From Turnera subulata (lineage: Eukaryota > Streptophyta > Magnoliopsida > Malpighiales > Passifloraceae), in contig JAKUCV010004245.1 in NCBI GenBank assembly GCA_028386065.3, forward strand, positions 124,001 to 188,000: a stretch of 64,000 nt of DNA, in the 5' to 3' direction. The translations under genes were made by a program, and so were the position numbers. This document shows, piece after piece, positions 1 to 11,520 of this stretch (position 1 is the first letter of the stretch; each line of letters starts with the position of its first letter). The notes beneath the pieces are model-generated. The model made no database searches. It was not told the origin of the DNA and was given only the letters and a program-made list of their open reading frames with translations.

Positions 1-381
1 AATTATTAAAAATTAATCATTTTAATATATATATATATGATTGTAATGCAATAATAAAAAATAATTATAAAGTTTGAAAATAAAAAATTTTCTACTAAAT
101 AATATAATTTTAATGTAAAAATTGCAAAAAGTTATAAAATTTTATGTTTTGTAATTTAAAATTAAACTCACCAGAATGGGTCATCGATTCAATCCAGTCA
201 ATACAAACAGGTTTTTTTGGGTCGATTGCATCCCCCTAATAGAAACCCAGATTGGGCTACAGGTTCCGGTCTGACCGGTCAAATAGTCCGGGCCAGTCCC
301 GTTTTGGTAACTATGTTCAAGACTGAAGATCTCGAGTTCGAATTATTCCCGTCCTACCTTATAAACAAAGGAAAAATAAAA
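1..381. other. AT-rich intergenic sequence
   Basis: No gene is seen. The first 170 bases are very AT-rich. From about 170 to 310 the base composition shifts, with phrases such as ggtctgaccggtc that recur in degenerate form near 60.1-60.25 kb, so this is probably old dispersed repeat. A short tRNA-promoter-like stretch (ctcgagttcgaatt, near 331) could be a SINE remnant, but nothing firm supports that. Confidence 0.4.
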
Positions 382-783
382 GGTTAAACATCTTTTATAT
401 AGTTGGAGTTTTTTATTTCTCCCAATCGTATGCCTTTGAGTTTTTATGTCCTTTTTATATACCCTTAAGTTTCTTTTTTTGTCTATTTTGTATACCTCAG
501 GGAGCCTGAGTTATGACATGGCCATCTGCTCAAGTCCACTTGACACGTGTCGCAATTTTTATTGGCACCAAATGGAAACAAGTGTGGGTGCCACCGAATT
601 TTCCTCTTGGCATCAATCGCATTGTGCACGTGTAAAGTGGACTGAGCAAATGACCACGTCATCATTCGGGCTGTCCGAGGCACACAAAATGGACAAAAAT
701 TGAAACTTAGAGATACATAAAAGGGACACAAAAACTCCAGGCATACGAATCACAACTCCAAGTATATAAAAGATATTTAACCC
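382..783. mobile_element. Foldback MITE with long terminal inverted repeats
   Basis: The left arm (about 382-550) and right arm (about 615-783) are imperfect inverted copies of each other; both begin ggttaaa and continue through catcttttatat, tcgtatgcct and gacgtggtca-type blocks. The arms are about 165 bp with a short spacer, and no transposase is present. The inner arm, with a GTCC/ACCCC-type period and then a cluster ending cacgtgt, resembles the arms of the larger element at 46274-47970, so both probably belong to one Mutator-like or hAT-like non-autonomous family. No target-site duplication is clear. Open frames across this region arise from the palindrome and are not genes. Confidence 0.75.
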
Positions 784-2486
784 AAAAAAACCCGAAAACA
801 AGAAAAAAAAAAGGATTGAACATGTTAAACCCATTATTAGAGGCAACCTTTCCATTGTTGCACGTTCTATAAACATGGTTTTCTTCAAATCTCTTCGGTA
901 CACTAGATGAGTAACCGAAGGAGTTATAATAGAGACCTTTTCCGGATTGTAGCTACCTATGGAAAAGGGTTCTCTGAAGACCAATTGACAAGCCGGTGAC
1001 CACCTTATTAAATTCTTTCCTGTCCTAATTATAAATGGACACCTACTTCGATATGCAGCTTCTTCTACAATAATTGTCCAAAAACTTGCAGGAGGTTGTT
1101 TGCCCATTTTTTATCTTTTACTTGTCACCATTCCAGTTTATAGAGAGGGCCAATGATGGGATAGTACAGCAACTTAGCAAATTTGATCGATCAAACAGGC
1201 GCATGCATGCATTCCTATATATAGATCAAAAAAATAAAAAACAAGGGCATGCATTGTCGAAGAAGTAATTGATTCAGGACAACCAAAGAGGCTTTGCATT
1301 AATTCTAGAAGGGAAGATGTTATCGTTGTAATGGCTCAAATTATGGGGTGATTCTTGGTTTATAAAAGTAGATTGCGTTAAGCTGTGCTTTTTTTTTTTG
1401 GGTAGAATTGTTATGCTGTGCTGTAATTGCTATGATGAGATGATTTTGCAAGGGCGGAATGTCATGGAGTTAATTAGCTCACTAATCCATTATGAATGAA
1501 AGTTTTCGAAATTCCTCAAAAGAAAAATTAGGTTCTAGTATTAATTAAGAGTATATGATTAAAAGAACCTATAGTACTATTTGGAGTGTTTAATAAAGAT
1601 AAAGTCCTTAGTTCACAATGAATGTTTGTGTTGAAAACAAGGGGTTGATAATGCATTTAGGAAAAGATTATGATGAAATTAATATTATTATCTTTTAATT
1701 TTTTGCCCCTTCAGCAAGCAAAAAGTCCCACAGGATAAAGATAAAGTCCTTGGTTCACAATGAATGTTTTGTGTTGATCTACTTAACTTTACCTCTTGTT
1801 CATATTTAAATAATCATGATTGGTTTCTCAAAAAAATAAAAAAAGAAGATTACTATCGTGAGAAATATGAAGAGAATTATTACGGATTGATTCAGTTTCT
1901 CGTTTGTTTTTCTGTCTCAGATTGATTCAATTACTTCAACAATATTAAATCATGTTGGCTAGTTAAATTCCACCCTTCTATTCGATTTATACTATTCTAA
2001 CCAATAGTTGACAATTTTTTTAAAAATAGAAACATGTTTTCACATAAATATGTGTTTTGGTTGCAGAGTTATACAGGATTAAAATTTCTACTTTTAATTT
2101 TTTTTCACCACAACTTGGACAATTGTTTTCTTACAAAGGAAGAAATGTGTTTATTTTAAATCCTTCAAGTTTATACTTTTTTTTCCTTAAAACCTTTTTT
2201 TTTTGGCTTTTGACATTATCCTTCATAATTAGTATTTTGTTTTGTATTTTATTTTTCATAATTACTGTCACAGACGACAAAGGCAACTTAATCAATTATT
2301 TATGACCTCCAATTAAAAGCCCATAAAAAATTTTCCTAGTTAAACTTTTCCTAGCCGACAAGAAATCTTCTTTACAAGAACAAAAAGAAAAGTGAAGCAA
2401 AAGTAAAAGAAAAGCAAAGGAAAAACAGCCACCACAAAAAGTAGTAGTCTTCTTCTCTTCTTTACCGCGCTTTCCAGAAACTTCTT
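784..2486. other. Intergenic region upstream of the OPA3-like gene
   Basis: No coding region can be supported. The sequence is AT-rich with several poly-T/poly-A runs. A phrase of about 30 bases containing aaagtccttggttcacaatg occurs twice, near 1599 and 1743, suggesting a small local direct duplication. The promoter and 5' UTR of the downstream gene should lie at the right end (roughly 2350-2560), but no TATA box stands out. Confidence 0.4.
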
Positions 2487-2564
2487 ATGATCCTCCCTCC
2501 ACCCTTTCCTCCACAGACATATGCTGCAGTGAATCAAGGTATCAGTAACATCACCCGCAAAGCA

Positions 2565-5340
2565 ATGGTGTTGCCATTGTTAAAGCTAGGGACTCTTGCT
2601 CTGAGAACAGCATGCAAGCCCATAGCCAGTCGGCTCAAGAAAGAAGCCGGCTTGCACCCCAGGTTCCGGACTTTCATCATCAGCATTGCTCAGGTTAATC
2701 TTTTTCCTATTTTCAAAGAATTATTTTGTGGGTTTTGTGTAGATTTTGTTCCTTGTTAATGGGTACTTTTTGGTTTCTTTTGGTTTTGTTGGGGATTGGG
2801 ATGTTGCTGTTTTTGTGTGTTTGTTGATGACTCTGCTGCTGTTTCTGGGTGATGATTTTTAATTTTTATTGTTTTTTGTGGAACAGGCAAATCATCGGTT
2901 CACTACAAAAATGCAAAGGCGAATTTATGGGCACGCGGTTGATGCGGTAATTCGACCTTTGAATGAGGAGAAGGCTGTCCAGGCTGCTGCTGATCTTCTT
3001 GGGGAGCTTTTCGTGTTTACGGTACTGTTTCTTTGATTACACCCTCTTTGTCATTTTTGTGGAATTTTCTGCCGTTGAGAATGAACTAGTGCTGTTGTAT
3101 TGTAGCATAAGTTTGTGATGAGTTATGAATGATGATGACCTGTGTGTGTGGTGGGAGTTTTAGCATTGCATGAATTAGTGATTTAGTGCTGGAAGGCTGG
3201 AAAATTTTTATTGGTGGTGATTTCATGAATTCGTTCTAAATTCAGTTGGGGTAGAGTAATTGTTTGTGCTAGATAGGAATTTGTTGTCTGTCGGTTTCCT
3301 ATACAAAGGTATGGCCTTTGCAAACAAAGAGGCTTTGGTTATTCTTGTGTTTGGTTTTCTTCTCCTTTGCATTCTTCCCTCGGAAGATTCTTACAAATGC
3401 ATTTAGACAATGTATGAAAAAGGTTAACGCATATTTATGACGCATGATGTATAAATCTCTCTTGTTTTCTCAAACATGAAGATGCTAGTTATGGCCCCTG
3501 TGCCCAGGTTGCAGTAAACCGTTACACCATATAGAGATATCGTGTGGCTCTGTTACTGTTTACCAGAACCTCATGACATGCAAAACAAATACCTTCAACC
3601 TAATAGGTAGAGCAAAATCCACAATATGGCTTCAACTTTGTTTTAATGGGTCATTCTGATTTAGCACAAACTGTGTGCTAACCATTTTTATGGTCCACAA
3701 CCTGGTGCTGTGTTTTTGTTTTTTTTTTTTTCACTGGACAAAGTAGATGAGGTTGGCTGGCATAGTCATCTGTAGAAGATGAAAAGAAAAGAAATGAGTA
3801 AATCCTCCATAATATGCCATTGTTTGCAATTTTCCATTTCCTAGGCATTTTAAGAACTTAGATGTCGGCACTTTAGATTTACACTGCGAGTGTATACTCA
3901 ATAACCTTACCAAAGAACTAGTGCATATGACAGCAATTGAATTCAGTAAAGACAAGGCTATGACTTTTTTCTCCAAATAGGTGGTTACCCACTTATCCTT
4001 GACTCAATACACCTGTGCTTCTTTCCCTGTGTTGCATTTTTTAGTGCAGTTTTACCCTGCTTATTTCATGCCGTGTGAACCCTTGCCCTGAAATTTTAGG
4101 GATGGGTTAAATTTTGAAACTTGCTAGACAGGTTCTTTACTTTTTCTTTACCTTTGAGTTACTAGGATCATCATGGAGCCTGCACTCTGTAGTACTATAT
4201 TTGACATGCCATTTAGTTAAACTTATATTTGTCCTTAGACTATTCCAATATATCAAGTGGGACTCAAATGATCGAAGTTGAATATCTATATTTGAAGGAG
4301 GAAACCAAGAGCCAGATCCTATCTTTTCTTTTTTGTTGTTGTTTCAGTGTGTCTTGGGTCAGTCATTGTGATGTGGTAGGATTATCAGCTGCCTGGCTTT
4401 GGAACCAGGGAGAGGATAAAACAACAATTTCCTTTGCTTGATCTGGATAAATATGCTTGATTTAATCATGGTGGGTTCATTGCAATCAAATTTTAGTTAA
4501 GAGAATAAATCAATGAAGTGGAACTGCTAGCTTCTGAAATCAGATTATGCCGACTTGGGAAATAATGGCTTTTAACGAGTTAGCACAAGTCAGAAGCCAC
4601 CTGCATTTACACTGCCTTTTAGGCTCATTTTAGTAAGAATGTTATTAGCCTACACAGGATTGTAGTTGATTTCACTGGAAGTGAACTGGATCATCATTAA
4701 ATGATCATCAAAATTTGGAGAGGATGGGCTCTAACTGGACTGTGAATGTGAATAGACCGTTTCTCAGCATTAGACCTACTACTTTATATCCTTAATAAAC
4801 TTAAAACTTTATCTTCCATTCATTGTGGAACTTGTGAGAAAGAGGACAGGACATCTACCTTTATGATATGTACTACATTCGTATGTTTATATGCTGGTAA
4901 ACTTATCTTGTACCTTCAGGTTGCTGGAGCTGCTATTATTTTTGAGGTACAAAGAAATGCTAGATCAGAAGCACGGAAAGAGGAACGGCGAAGGATGGAA
5001 CTAGAGGTCTGCATCTATATAATCTTAGTATAGTCATACTTAAATCCATTTTGTACATGGATTGCACTCTGAAGCATCTTCCTATGTTGCCTCTTAATAC
5101 CAGTTGCTTAGCGCACTATGATCTTTGCCTTACTGGTATTTGTTTGATTACTATTTGGTCTCTGTTTGCTCACTGTCTCAGGAGATGAAGAAAAAGGATG
5201 AACTACTAGAGAAAGAAATTGTGCTTCTCAGACAGAAACTTGCGGAGCTGGAACATGGTTTAAGAGGACAAGGGCAAGGGCAAGGGTTCGCTGGTTGGTT
5301 CAGATTCAGGAATGGTGATATAAAAGCAAAACCGGCTTGA
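2565..5340 (+). CDS. OPA3: OPA3-like protein (mitochondrial OPA3 family)
   Basis: Four exons, all in phase 0: 2565-2693, 2887-3021, 4920-5006 and 5182-5340, giving 169 residues. The start MVLPLLKLGTLALRT matches the usual N-terminus of the OPA3 family. The N-terminal part is amphipathic and the middle (LLGELFVFTVAGAAIIFEVQ, about residues 81-100) is a conserved hydrophobic segment. The C-terminal third is a charged coiled coil (ARKEERRRMELEEMKKK, then KEIVLLRQKLAELE) with a Gln-Gly repeat and a basic tail. In animals OPA3 is a mitochondrial inner-membrane protein whose loss causes optic atrophy; the plant role is not defined. An in-frame ATG at 2487 would add 26 residues; I prefer 2565 because it matches the family start. 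The third intron junctions (ACG|gtactg, ttcag|GTT) bound a 1.9-kb intron in which nothing else is seen. Confidence 0.9.
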
Positions 5341-6849
5341 TCGCGAGTAGACCGGGAAGAATTACCATAAGAACAAGTCTGAGTTCCTCTCTACTGATGT
5401 TATAAGAAATCATGACGCATCTGATAAATTTATTTCTTTATCCATCCATTTGGTAAAATTAATTTATTAAACTTCTCCTTACTCAGGTCTGTTTGTGTAC
5501 TTTTGCAGAAAGTTACACTGTGCAGAGGTTTCAACTTACTGATTTAGGGGAAGATATGAACAGCTTAGGCTTGACAACAAGTGAGAGTTCATAAAGAAAC
5601 TATAGAGAATTCAAAAACATTATTGGATAATTTTTCCTGTATATACTGGTGGGCTAGATTTGTCTAAGGAGATCAATAGTATTCCTAGTTTTATTCTCTT
5701 GGTCAAAGCTATTTTATTTTGAAATTAAATATGTTCAAATTCTTGCCAATATCTCATTGTCTTGGCCTCATTTTTGTCACTTACAAGTTCCCTGATGAGA
5801 ATTTAACAAATTTGAAATGGAATCTTTTAGCTTGGAACTGCTATTTCACCTCTCTAATGTTTTGTCGTTCTCTTTTTCCTTTAATTTTGGTTACTCTCTC
5901 ATATAACAACCTTAGCGAATTTGTTTCTTTTTCATGTGAAATTCGTTTGTTTTTTTGGGTTTCCGATCTCTCATCTGAGTTTTGCTCCGACTAATTCGGA
6001 CCCGACCCGGGTCACGCATTACCATAAAATATTGTGGGAGTCTCCTAATGTGAATTTCTTTCTCCGTAGCGTTACCATAAAATATTGACCGTATTCATTA
6101 TGGTTTTTTTTTTTCATATAAAAAAGCTGATGCCCATCAGTTCTTTTGTATTTCCATTTCCAAATATATGCCAAGAGGCAATACGTTTGAGAACTAATGC
6201 CATTTTTTTAACCATTAAAGCATAACAATAATATTTTCATTGAAGAATAACTGAAAAAAGCACAACAATAACATGAAGTCTAGAATTCGTTCATCATATT
6301 AATGTATGGATGTTTTGCAAATTTTATAATTCGACCGGCTTTGGACCAAAGAAGATAAAAAAAAATATATTTGCCTTGAGTTTTCTTCATGCCATATTAG
6401 TAAGTAACAATAAATCATAATCATTGTTTAAGTTTTACATAAAATAATAGTAGTTGTAATAAGTCTAAATAAGAAAAAAAAAAGTCTAAACAAGAAAAAA
6501 AAATTAAAGGTGCCACCACTTTACTACGGGAAGCTTCCTTGCACGATTGAATTTTTCTTTTTCTACATTTTATCACTTGAAAATTAAAAATAAGAAATAA
6601 ATCCCCCACGTGTAATAGCTAGCAAAAAAAAAAAGGAAATTCTCTTGGGCCGAAGTCTACCCGATTCCCAATTTGCCTCTCCTAATAATAAGAGGAACAT
6701 TAGCCCGTAATTAAGGCATCTTTTTCTTTGCCTTGGTAATTGGTAATTAATTAAGTAATATTACTTTTTGATAATTAATATTATCCACAGTAAATTTTTA
6801 TGTTAAAACGGAAAACCCAATATTAGTCAAATTCACCACCCTTAACCTT
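5341..6849. other. Intergenic region between OPA3-like and VOZ genes
   Basis: The first few hundred bases are probably the 3' UTR of the OPA3-like gene. Near 5990 a phrase ctaattcggacccgacccgg resembles short repeats found in the first introns of ACX3 copies E and F, so a small dispersed element may lie here. The short phrase accataaaatattg occurs twice (near 6021 and 6074). The remainder is AT-rich, with no gene. Confidence 0.4.
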
Positions 6850-6857
6850 TATATATT
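6850..6857 (+). promoter_or_regulatory. TATA box of the VOZ gene
   Basis: TATATATT lies about 30-40 bp upstream of a pyrimidine-rich stretch (ttctctttaattcc) that would suit a transcription start. It precedes a leader whose intron donor is at 6993. Assigned by position and sequence only. Confidence 0.5.
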
Positions 6858-6884
6858 CACGCGTGGACTCTTCTCTTTAATTCC

Positions 6885-7725
6885 AAAACCCAACCCACCA
6901 GAGACCACAGCGAAACAAAGCAAAAGAGCAGCAAAGAACACAACCCTGAATTCCAATCAAAGCTACAAAACCCTCTTCCGACCTTTCTTTAGGTATGATG
7001 CTCCAAGTTTTCCTTTTCTGTTGCTTTTCTTCTATTGAGTTTTGTGGTGCATTGGCTTAGGGTTTGTGGGTCGAATTTCGTTGTTTTTGGGGTCTTTTTT
7101 TTCTTCTTCTGATTTGTTTGAATGGTATTGCCCTTACCCAGTATGGGAAAACGAGAAAGATCTTAACTTCGGTGATATATATGGTGTTTTACTTGCATCA
7201 TTGTGGTTGGTGTTTTGGGTTTTAGAGTTGCTGACTTGGGTTTTCGGGCAGGGGGAAAGTAGTGACAAACTGGGTATTTGTAGGTCAGTTGATTTGGTGA
7301 ACTTTTAAGGTTATTGTCTAGTGTTTTGTAGCAACTGCTGACGATGAACGACTGTGGTGTGAGTTACTGAGTTAACAGCAAGTGCTTTAGGAGAATGGAG
7401 ATTATAATAGATGAGAAGAAGCTAAAGAGCAAACATATTGAAGGTTTACTATTTCAATAGAGTACTGGTAACTAGCGTTGGCTGTTTCTCATGACCTGTT
7501 TGTGTCCAGTATTCCAATTTGGGGACATGAACCGGCAGTCTCGGTCTTATAGGGGTCATGAATTCGATCAACATATTTTTTGTGTTTTTTAATTCTTAAA
7601 TTGTAACTCTTTATAATCAAGATATTATTGTTCCAGCTTTTAATGTGGAAAGTTTTTACTTCCTGTTGAGGACCTTGTGAGAATTTTGTTTTGGGTATCC
7701 AGGATCTTGAGAAGGGAAGGGAGCA
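6885..7725 (+). other. VOZ 5' UTR with a leader intron
   Basis: A leader exon of roughly 100 bases ends at a good donor (tttag|gtatgatg, intron from 6993). A T-rich intron of 710 bases ends at gggtatccag|gatcttgag, so the second leader exon begins at 7703, 23 bases before the start codon. Leader introns are common in plant transcription-factor genes. The exact transcription start is not visible. Confidence 0.55.
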
Positions 7726-10135
7726 ATGCAGAAAGGTACGAGTAGTAAATGTGCATCTTCAGCACACCGTCAAATGATGGACAATGCAAAAAACCGCCTT
7801 GATGATCTTCAAGAAAGATTCTCGAACCTTCAAACTGCGAGGAAAGAGGGTCGAATCAGAGATGTTCCTGTGTTGGAAGAGCAAGTGTACCAAAGCCTGC
7901 GAGAGTGGAAAGCTGAACTTGAAGCACCATCTCCTGCCAGTTCATTGCTTGTTAGTATTTCAGTTCGCTGGACGTGCTGGTTGTCCATGTGTATCAGATG
8001 TTTCTTACAAAATTTTCTTATTCAAATTCTGTTGATGTATATGATGGTGTTAATCGGATGTCACAGGAAGGAAGTCTTGGAAGTTTTGCAGAGGAGATTG
8101 GCCGCCTATTACAATTTCATGAAGAGGAAGATGATGCCAGTAGTGCATTACGATCAATTTTGAAGCCTGAGCCTGAGCCTGTGGTTAAAAATGTTAATCT
8201 TGACACTTTGACGGTAGATGTGAGATATTCTTTTGGACTCTGAGTTTTTTCTTCTTTTTTTCTTTTTTTCTGTTTTGTGACAACACTTTTGGTGATACCC
8301 AGACATTATGCAAACGCATTTTTCATTACTGAAAGTAATTGCGTACTCATTTCATTTGCCTTCGGAACTTCATGCTTCTTTTTATATTCAGGGAAGATAG
8401 TCATGTTTAAGGACATTATATATTTTGTGTACAATGGCCAATGCCTTGAATTCCCTTTAGTGAAAGTATGTTACAATGACCAAACACCTCTTTATCAGAA
8501 GTCCATTCCCTCTTACGAGAGACTTTTCCACTACTCATCAGCTTTCTTTCTGTTTCTCTAGAGTAAGTTGCCCATAGCTAAAAGATAAGAATTTTTGTTT
8601 AAAAGAAAAAATTGATCGGGAGCTAAAAGGTAAATGCATGAGAATTGCAGGAGTCTATAAGTAGCAACTGTGTGCAATTCAGTTTGCGGAAATGCATCAA
8701 CCACCTGAACTAAGATAGATGCATCTTTGGAGCCGCCAAGTAGAACTTTCTTCACTTGATTCATATATTCATGCCTTCTTTAGATTGTTACTTAATGTTT
8801 CGGAATGCTTTGTTAAGTGTGCGAATTATACTGATTGATTTAATCTAGCCTTCCATATTGCCCTGACATAGCCATTGTTGATTGGTTAAAAATTTACTTT
8901 TCAGGACTACTTTGTGAATGGTGACAATCATGGGCAAGGTTTTCAGCAGTTTGATCAATTCAATAGCTCCTCATGTGGTTTGGATAATATAGCAGTTTGC
9001 AGTCCCAACATGAACGCATTCTTGGATTCTCAGCACTTCATTTCAGACGAAGTATTTGACTATGGGTTTTCTGCTGGTACTGTTGATACTATGGGCAATC
9101 AGGGTGAAGGCAATGCTGAGAGTGAGTGTCTTTCCTATATCAGCCCACCACCATCTGCTTTTATGGGGCCCAAATGTGCGCTGTGGGACTGCACCAGGCC
9201 TGCTCAAGGTTCTGATGGGAACAGTGACTATTGCAGCAGTTTTCATGCCACTTTAGCTTTAAATGAAGGTCCTCCTGGTGTGACCCCAGTTTTACGGCCC
9301 GGAGGCATTGGCGTGAAGGATAATTTGCTACTCGGAGCCCTTAGTGCAAAGATCACTGGCAAGAATGTCGGTATTCCACAATGTGAAGGAGCTGCCAGCT
9401 CAAAGTCTCCATGGAACGCTAAAGGTAAATGCATATCCTTGTTGCCAAGTTGCTTAGTTGTCACTTTCTGATATGTATTCTTCTGCATTCATGCTCTTGT
9501 TTGGCAAAGTTGAATAATGCAATGTGGACTAACTTCATATCAGTTATCTCATCATTGTTGGAGTTTACATACCTTTTGGCTTTTTGGCTTCATATTAGCA
9601 AGCTGCTCGTATTTTGGTTTTTTGTTAATTAATCTCCTTCCATGTTCCAGAAATGTTTGATCTTAACCTACTGGAGGGTGAAACGATTAGGGAGTGGCTC
9701 TTTTTTGATAAGCCTAGAAGAGCATTCGATAGTGGAAACAGGAAGCAAAGGTCATTGCCTGACTACCCTGGACGTTGGCATGAATCACGAAAGCAAGTGA
9801 TGAAGGAGTTTGGAGGACTGAAGAGGTCCTATTATATGGATCCCCAACCTGAGGAAGGCTATGAATGGCATTTATTTGAATATGTGAACAACAACAGTGA
9901 TGTCTGTGCTTTGTATAGGCTGGAACTGAAGCTCAAAGGAAAAGTTCCCAAGGATTCACTTTCTGATCTAGAAAAGGAGATGGGAAGGCTGACAGCTGAT
10001 GTTACTCCAGATACCAGTCCCTCTGTTAAGGGTAGGGCAAAGGCTACTAAAAAGACTGTTGCCAGAGATGTTAATGTTGTTGAAGATCAGAAGACCACCA
10101 GTGCTGAATTCCGGGGTGGTAGTTCTGTGCATTGA
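7726..10135 (+). CDS. VOZ1: VOZ transcription factor (vascular plant one-zinc-finger protein)
   Basis: Coding exons 7726-7950, 8067-8219, 8905-9424 and 9651-10135 give 460 residues. The N-terminal domain A contains [16 protein letters not shown] and [13 protein letters not shown]. The conserved domain B begins at [18 protein letters not shown]; its zinc-binding residues are visible as C-x4-C, then a later C-x3-H (YCSSFH). The DNA-binding part contains [20 protein letters not shown] and [21 protein letters not shown] proteins bind a palindromic GCGTNx7ACGC element, interact with phytochrome B and affect flowering and stress responses in Arabidopsis. The family's usual GRGWHESRK is GRWHESRK here, one Gly short and in frame. 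Length and N-terminus fit VOZ1 slightly better than VOZ2, but the paralogue assignment is tentative. Confidence 0.93.
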
Positions 10136-11520
10136 CTGCTATAGGAGAGACCTGGGTGTTGCCTTAATGTACAAACTAACATCCTTTAATGTTGCTAACC
10201 CATGATTTCATCCAAAATAGCGGTTTATTGCTTTGTGGAAGTATCGGTAGTAATTTCGTTTCTGGTCATCTGCGCTGCAATCTTCCTACTCTTCGATGTG
10301 TCTCTTTTACCCTGCTTTGAGGAGGCACACAAAGCTTTGCATCTTGAATGCGGAGGTTCCCCTAGTTTTTGTAAGGAGTGCTGGCATGTGTTGCCAGTGA
10401 GATAATTAGTGTATAGAGTAGTTAAAAGGATACATCTTCGATAGTTTATATTTCGGAAGTGACATGAAAGATGGCTGCTTGAGTTGTACACAAGACATCA
10501 TCAATATTTGTGTCAAAAAAAGGGGAAGAAATTCAAAAGTTTGTGTTCATTTCATTCTGCAAGTTTTTAGTCCATATTTTGGATGTCGTTGAGGACAGGA
10601 ACATGTTTTCAAGTATTGTTGATGATCATTTCTTCTGTTACCTACAAGATATGTTCAAAACATTGTGGATGCAGATATTTCTTCTGTCAACATTGTGTTG
10701 ATTTCTAATTGTGCTCAAGGAGCGTTGGATATCAATTTCTCAGTTCCTTAGCTACGTCTTTCCTTTATTAGGATAGGCTATTGATCGGTGGATAAATTTA
10801 TTGGATGCTAATTGTTTTACTTGTCTACACCTCCATTACATAGTGCACGAAAGAAAAATTTTAGTACTACATAGTTGACAAGAATTACTTCCAGCTGGTG
10901 CAACAAATATGGTTCCAATTCTTCACTTGAGCAACCTAAATTTGACATTATTGTCGCTATGCTTGATGGTAGGCAACTTCTGCCAATGTCAAGTCATGTT
11001 CAAAACCCGTATCCATGAAAACCACCTGTTTCCTTTAAGACGTTCCATTATGTACTTATTTTCCGTGTAAATGAAAATCAATACAGATGATCTACAATCA
11101 CCAACGGGAAACACATTGGCATTGCATCTATTAAGCGGTACCATGCACCTTTCCAGTTGGGTGACAAGTAGCCATGCACCTTCGTCTTCGTTATTGTTAA
11201 TCAAGTTGGGAAATGAGAAGCAAGGAGCACTAACGTAAAGGAAAGCCAAGTTTGATAAAACATGACATCAACGCAGCACGACATTTCTTAAACAGCTGAA
11301 ATTCATGGAAAGTTCAATTCGAAAGTTAAAACGAGAAACTCACAGGCACCAGAGTCTTCTATAACTACCAACTGTCCCAATCCACTCCTGTGTCATACTC
11401 ATACATTAATTAAACTGAAGAAACTTCCTGATGAATGCTACCTCACTTTTATTTTACATGAGAGAACCTAAAGGAAGCAAAGTGCTCTTCTCATGTTCGA
11501 CAGCTTCTCCGACCGGCTTC
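10136..11520. other. Intergenic region between convergent VOZ and quinone oxidoreductase genes
   Basis: The region should hold the 3' UTRs of both convergent genes (VOZ on plus, the oxidoreductase on minus). No coding sequence, tRNA or repeat is recognised. Confidence 0.5.

Noticed and set aside
613..1107. Minus-strand open frame of 164 codons
   Set aside because: It runs through the right arm of the MITE into low-complexity sequence; no domain is visible.
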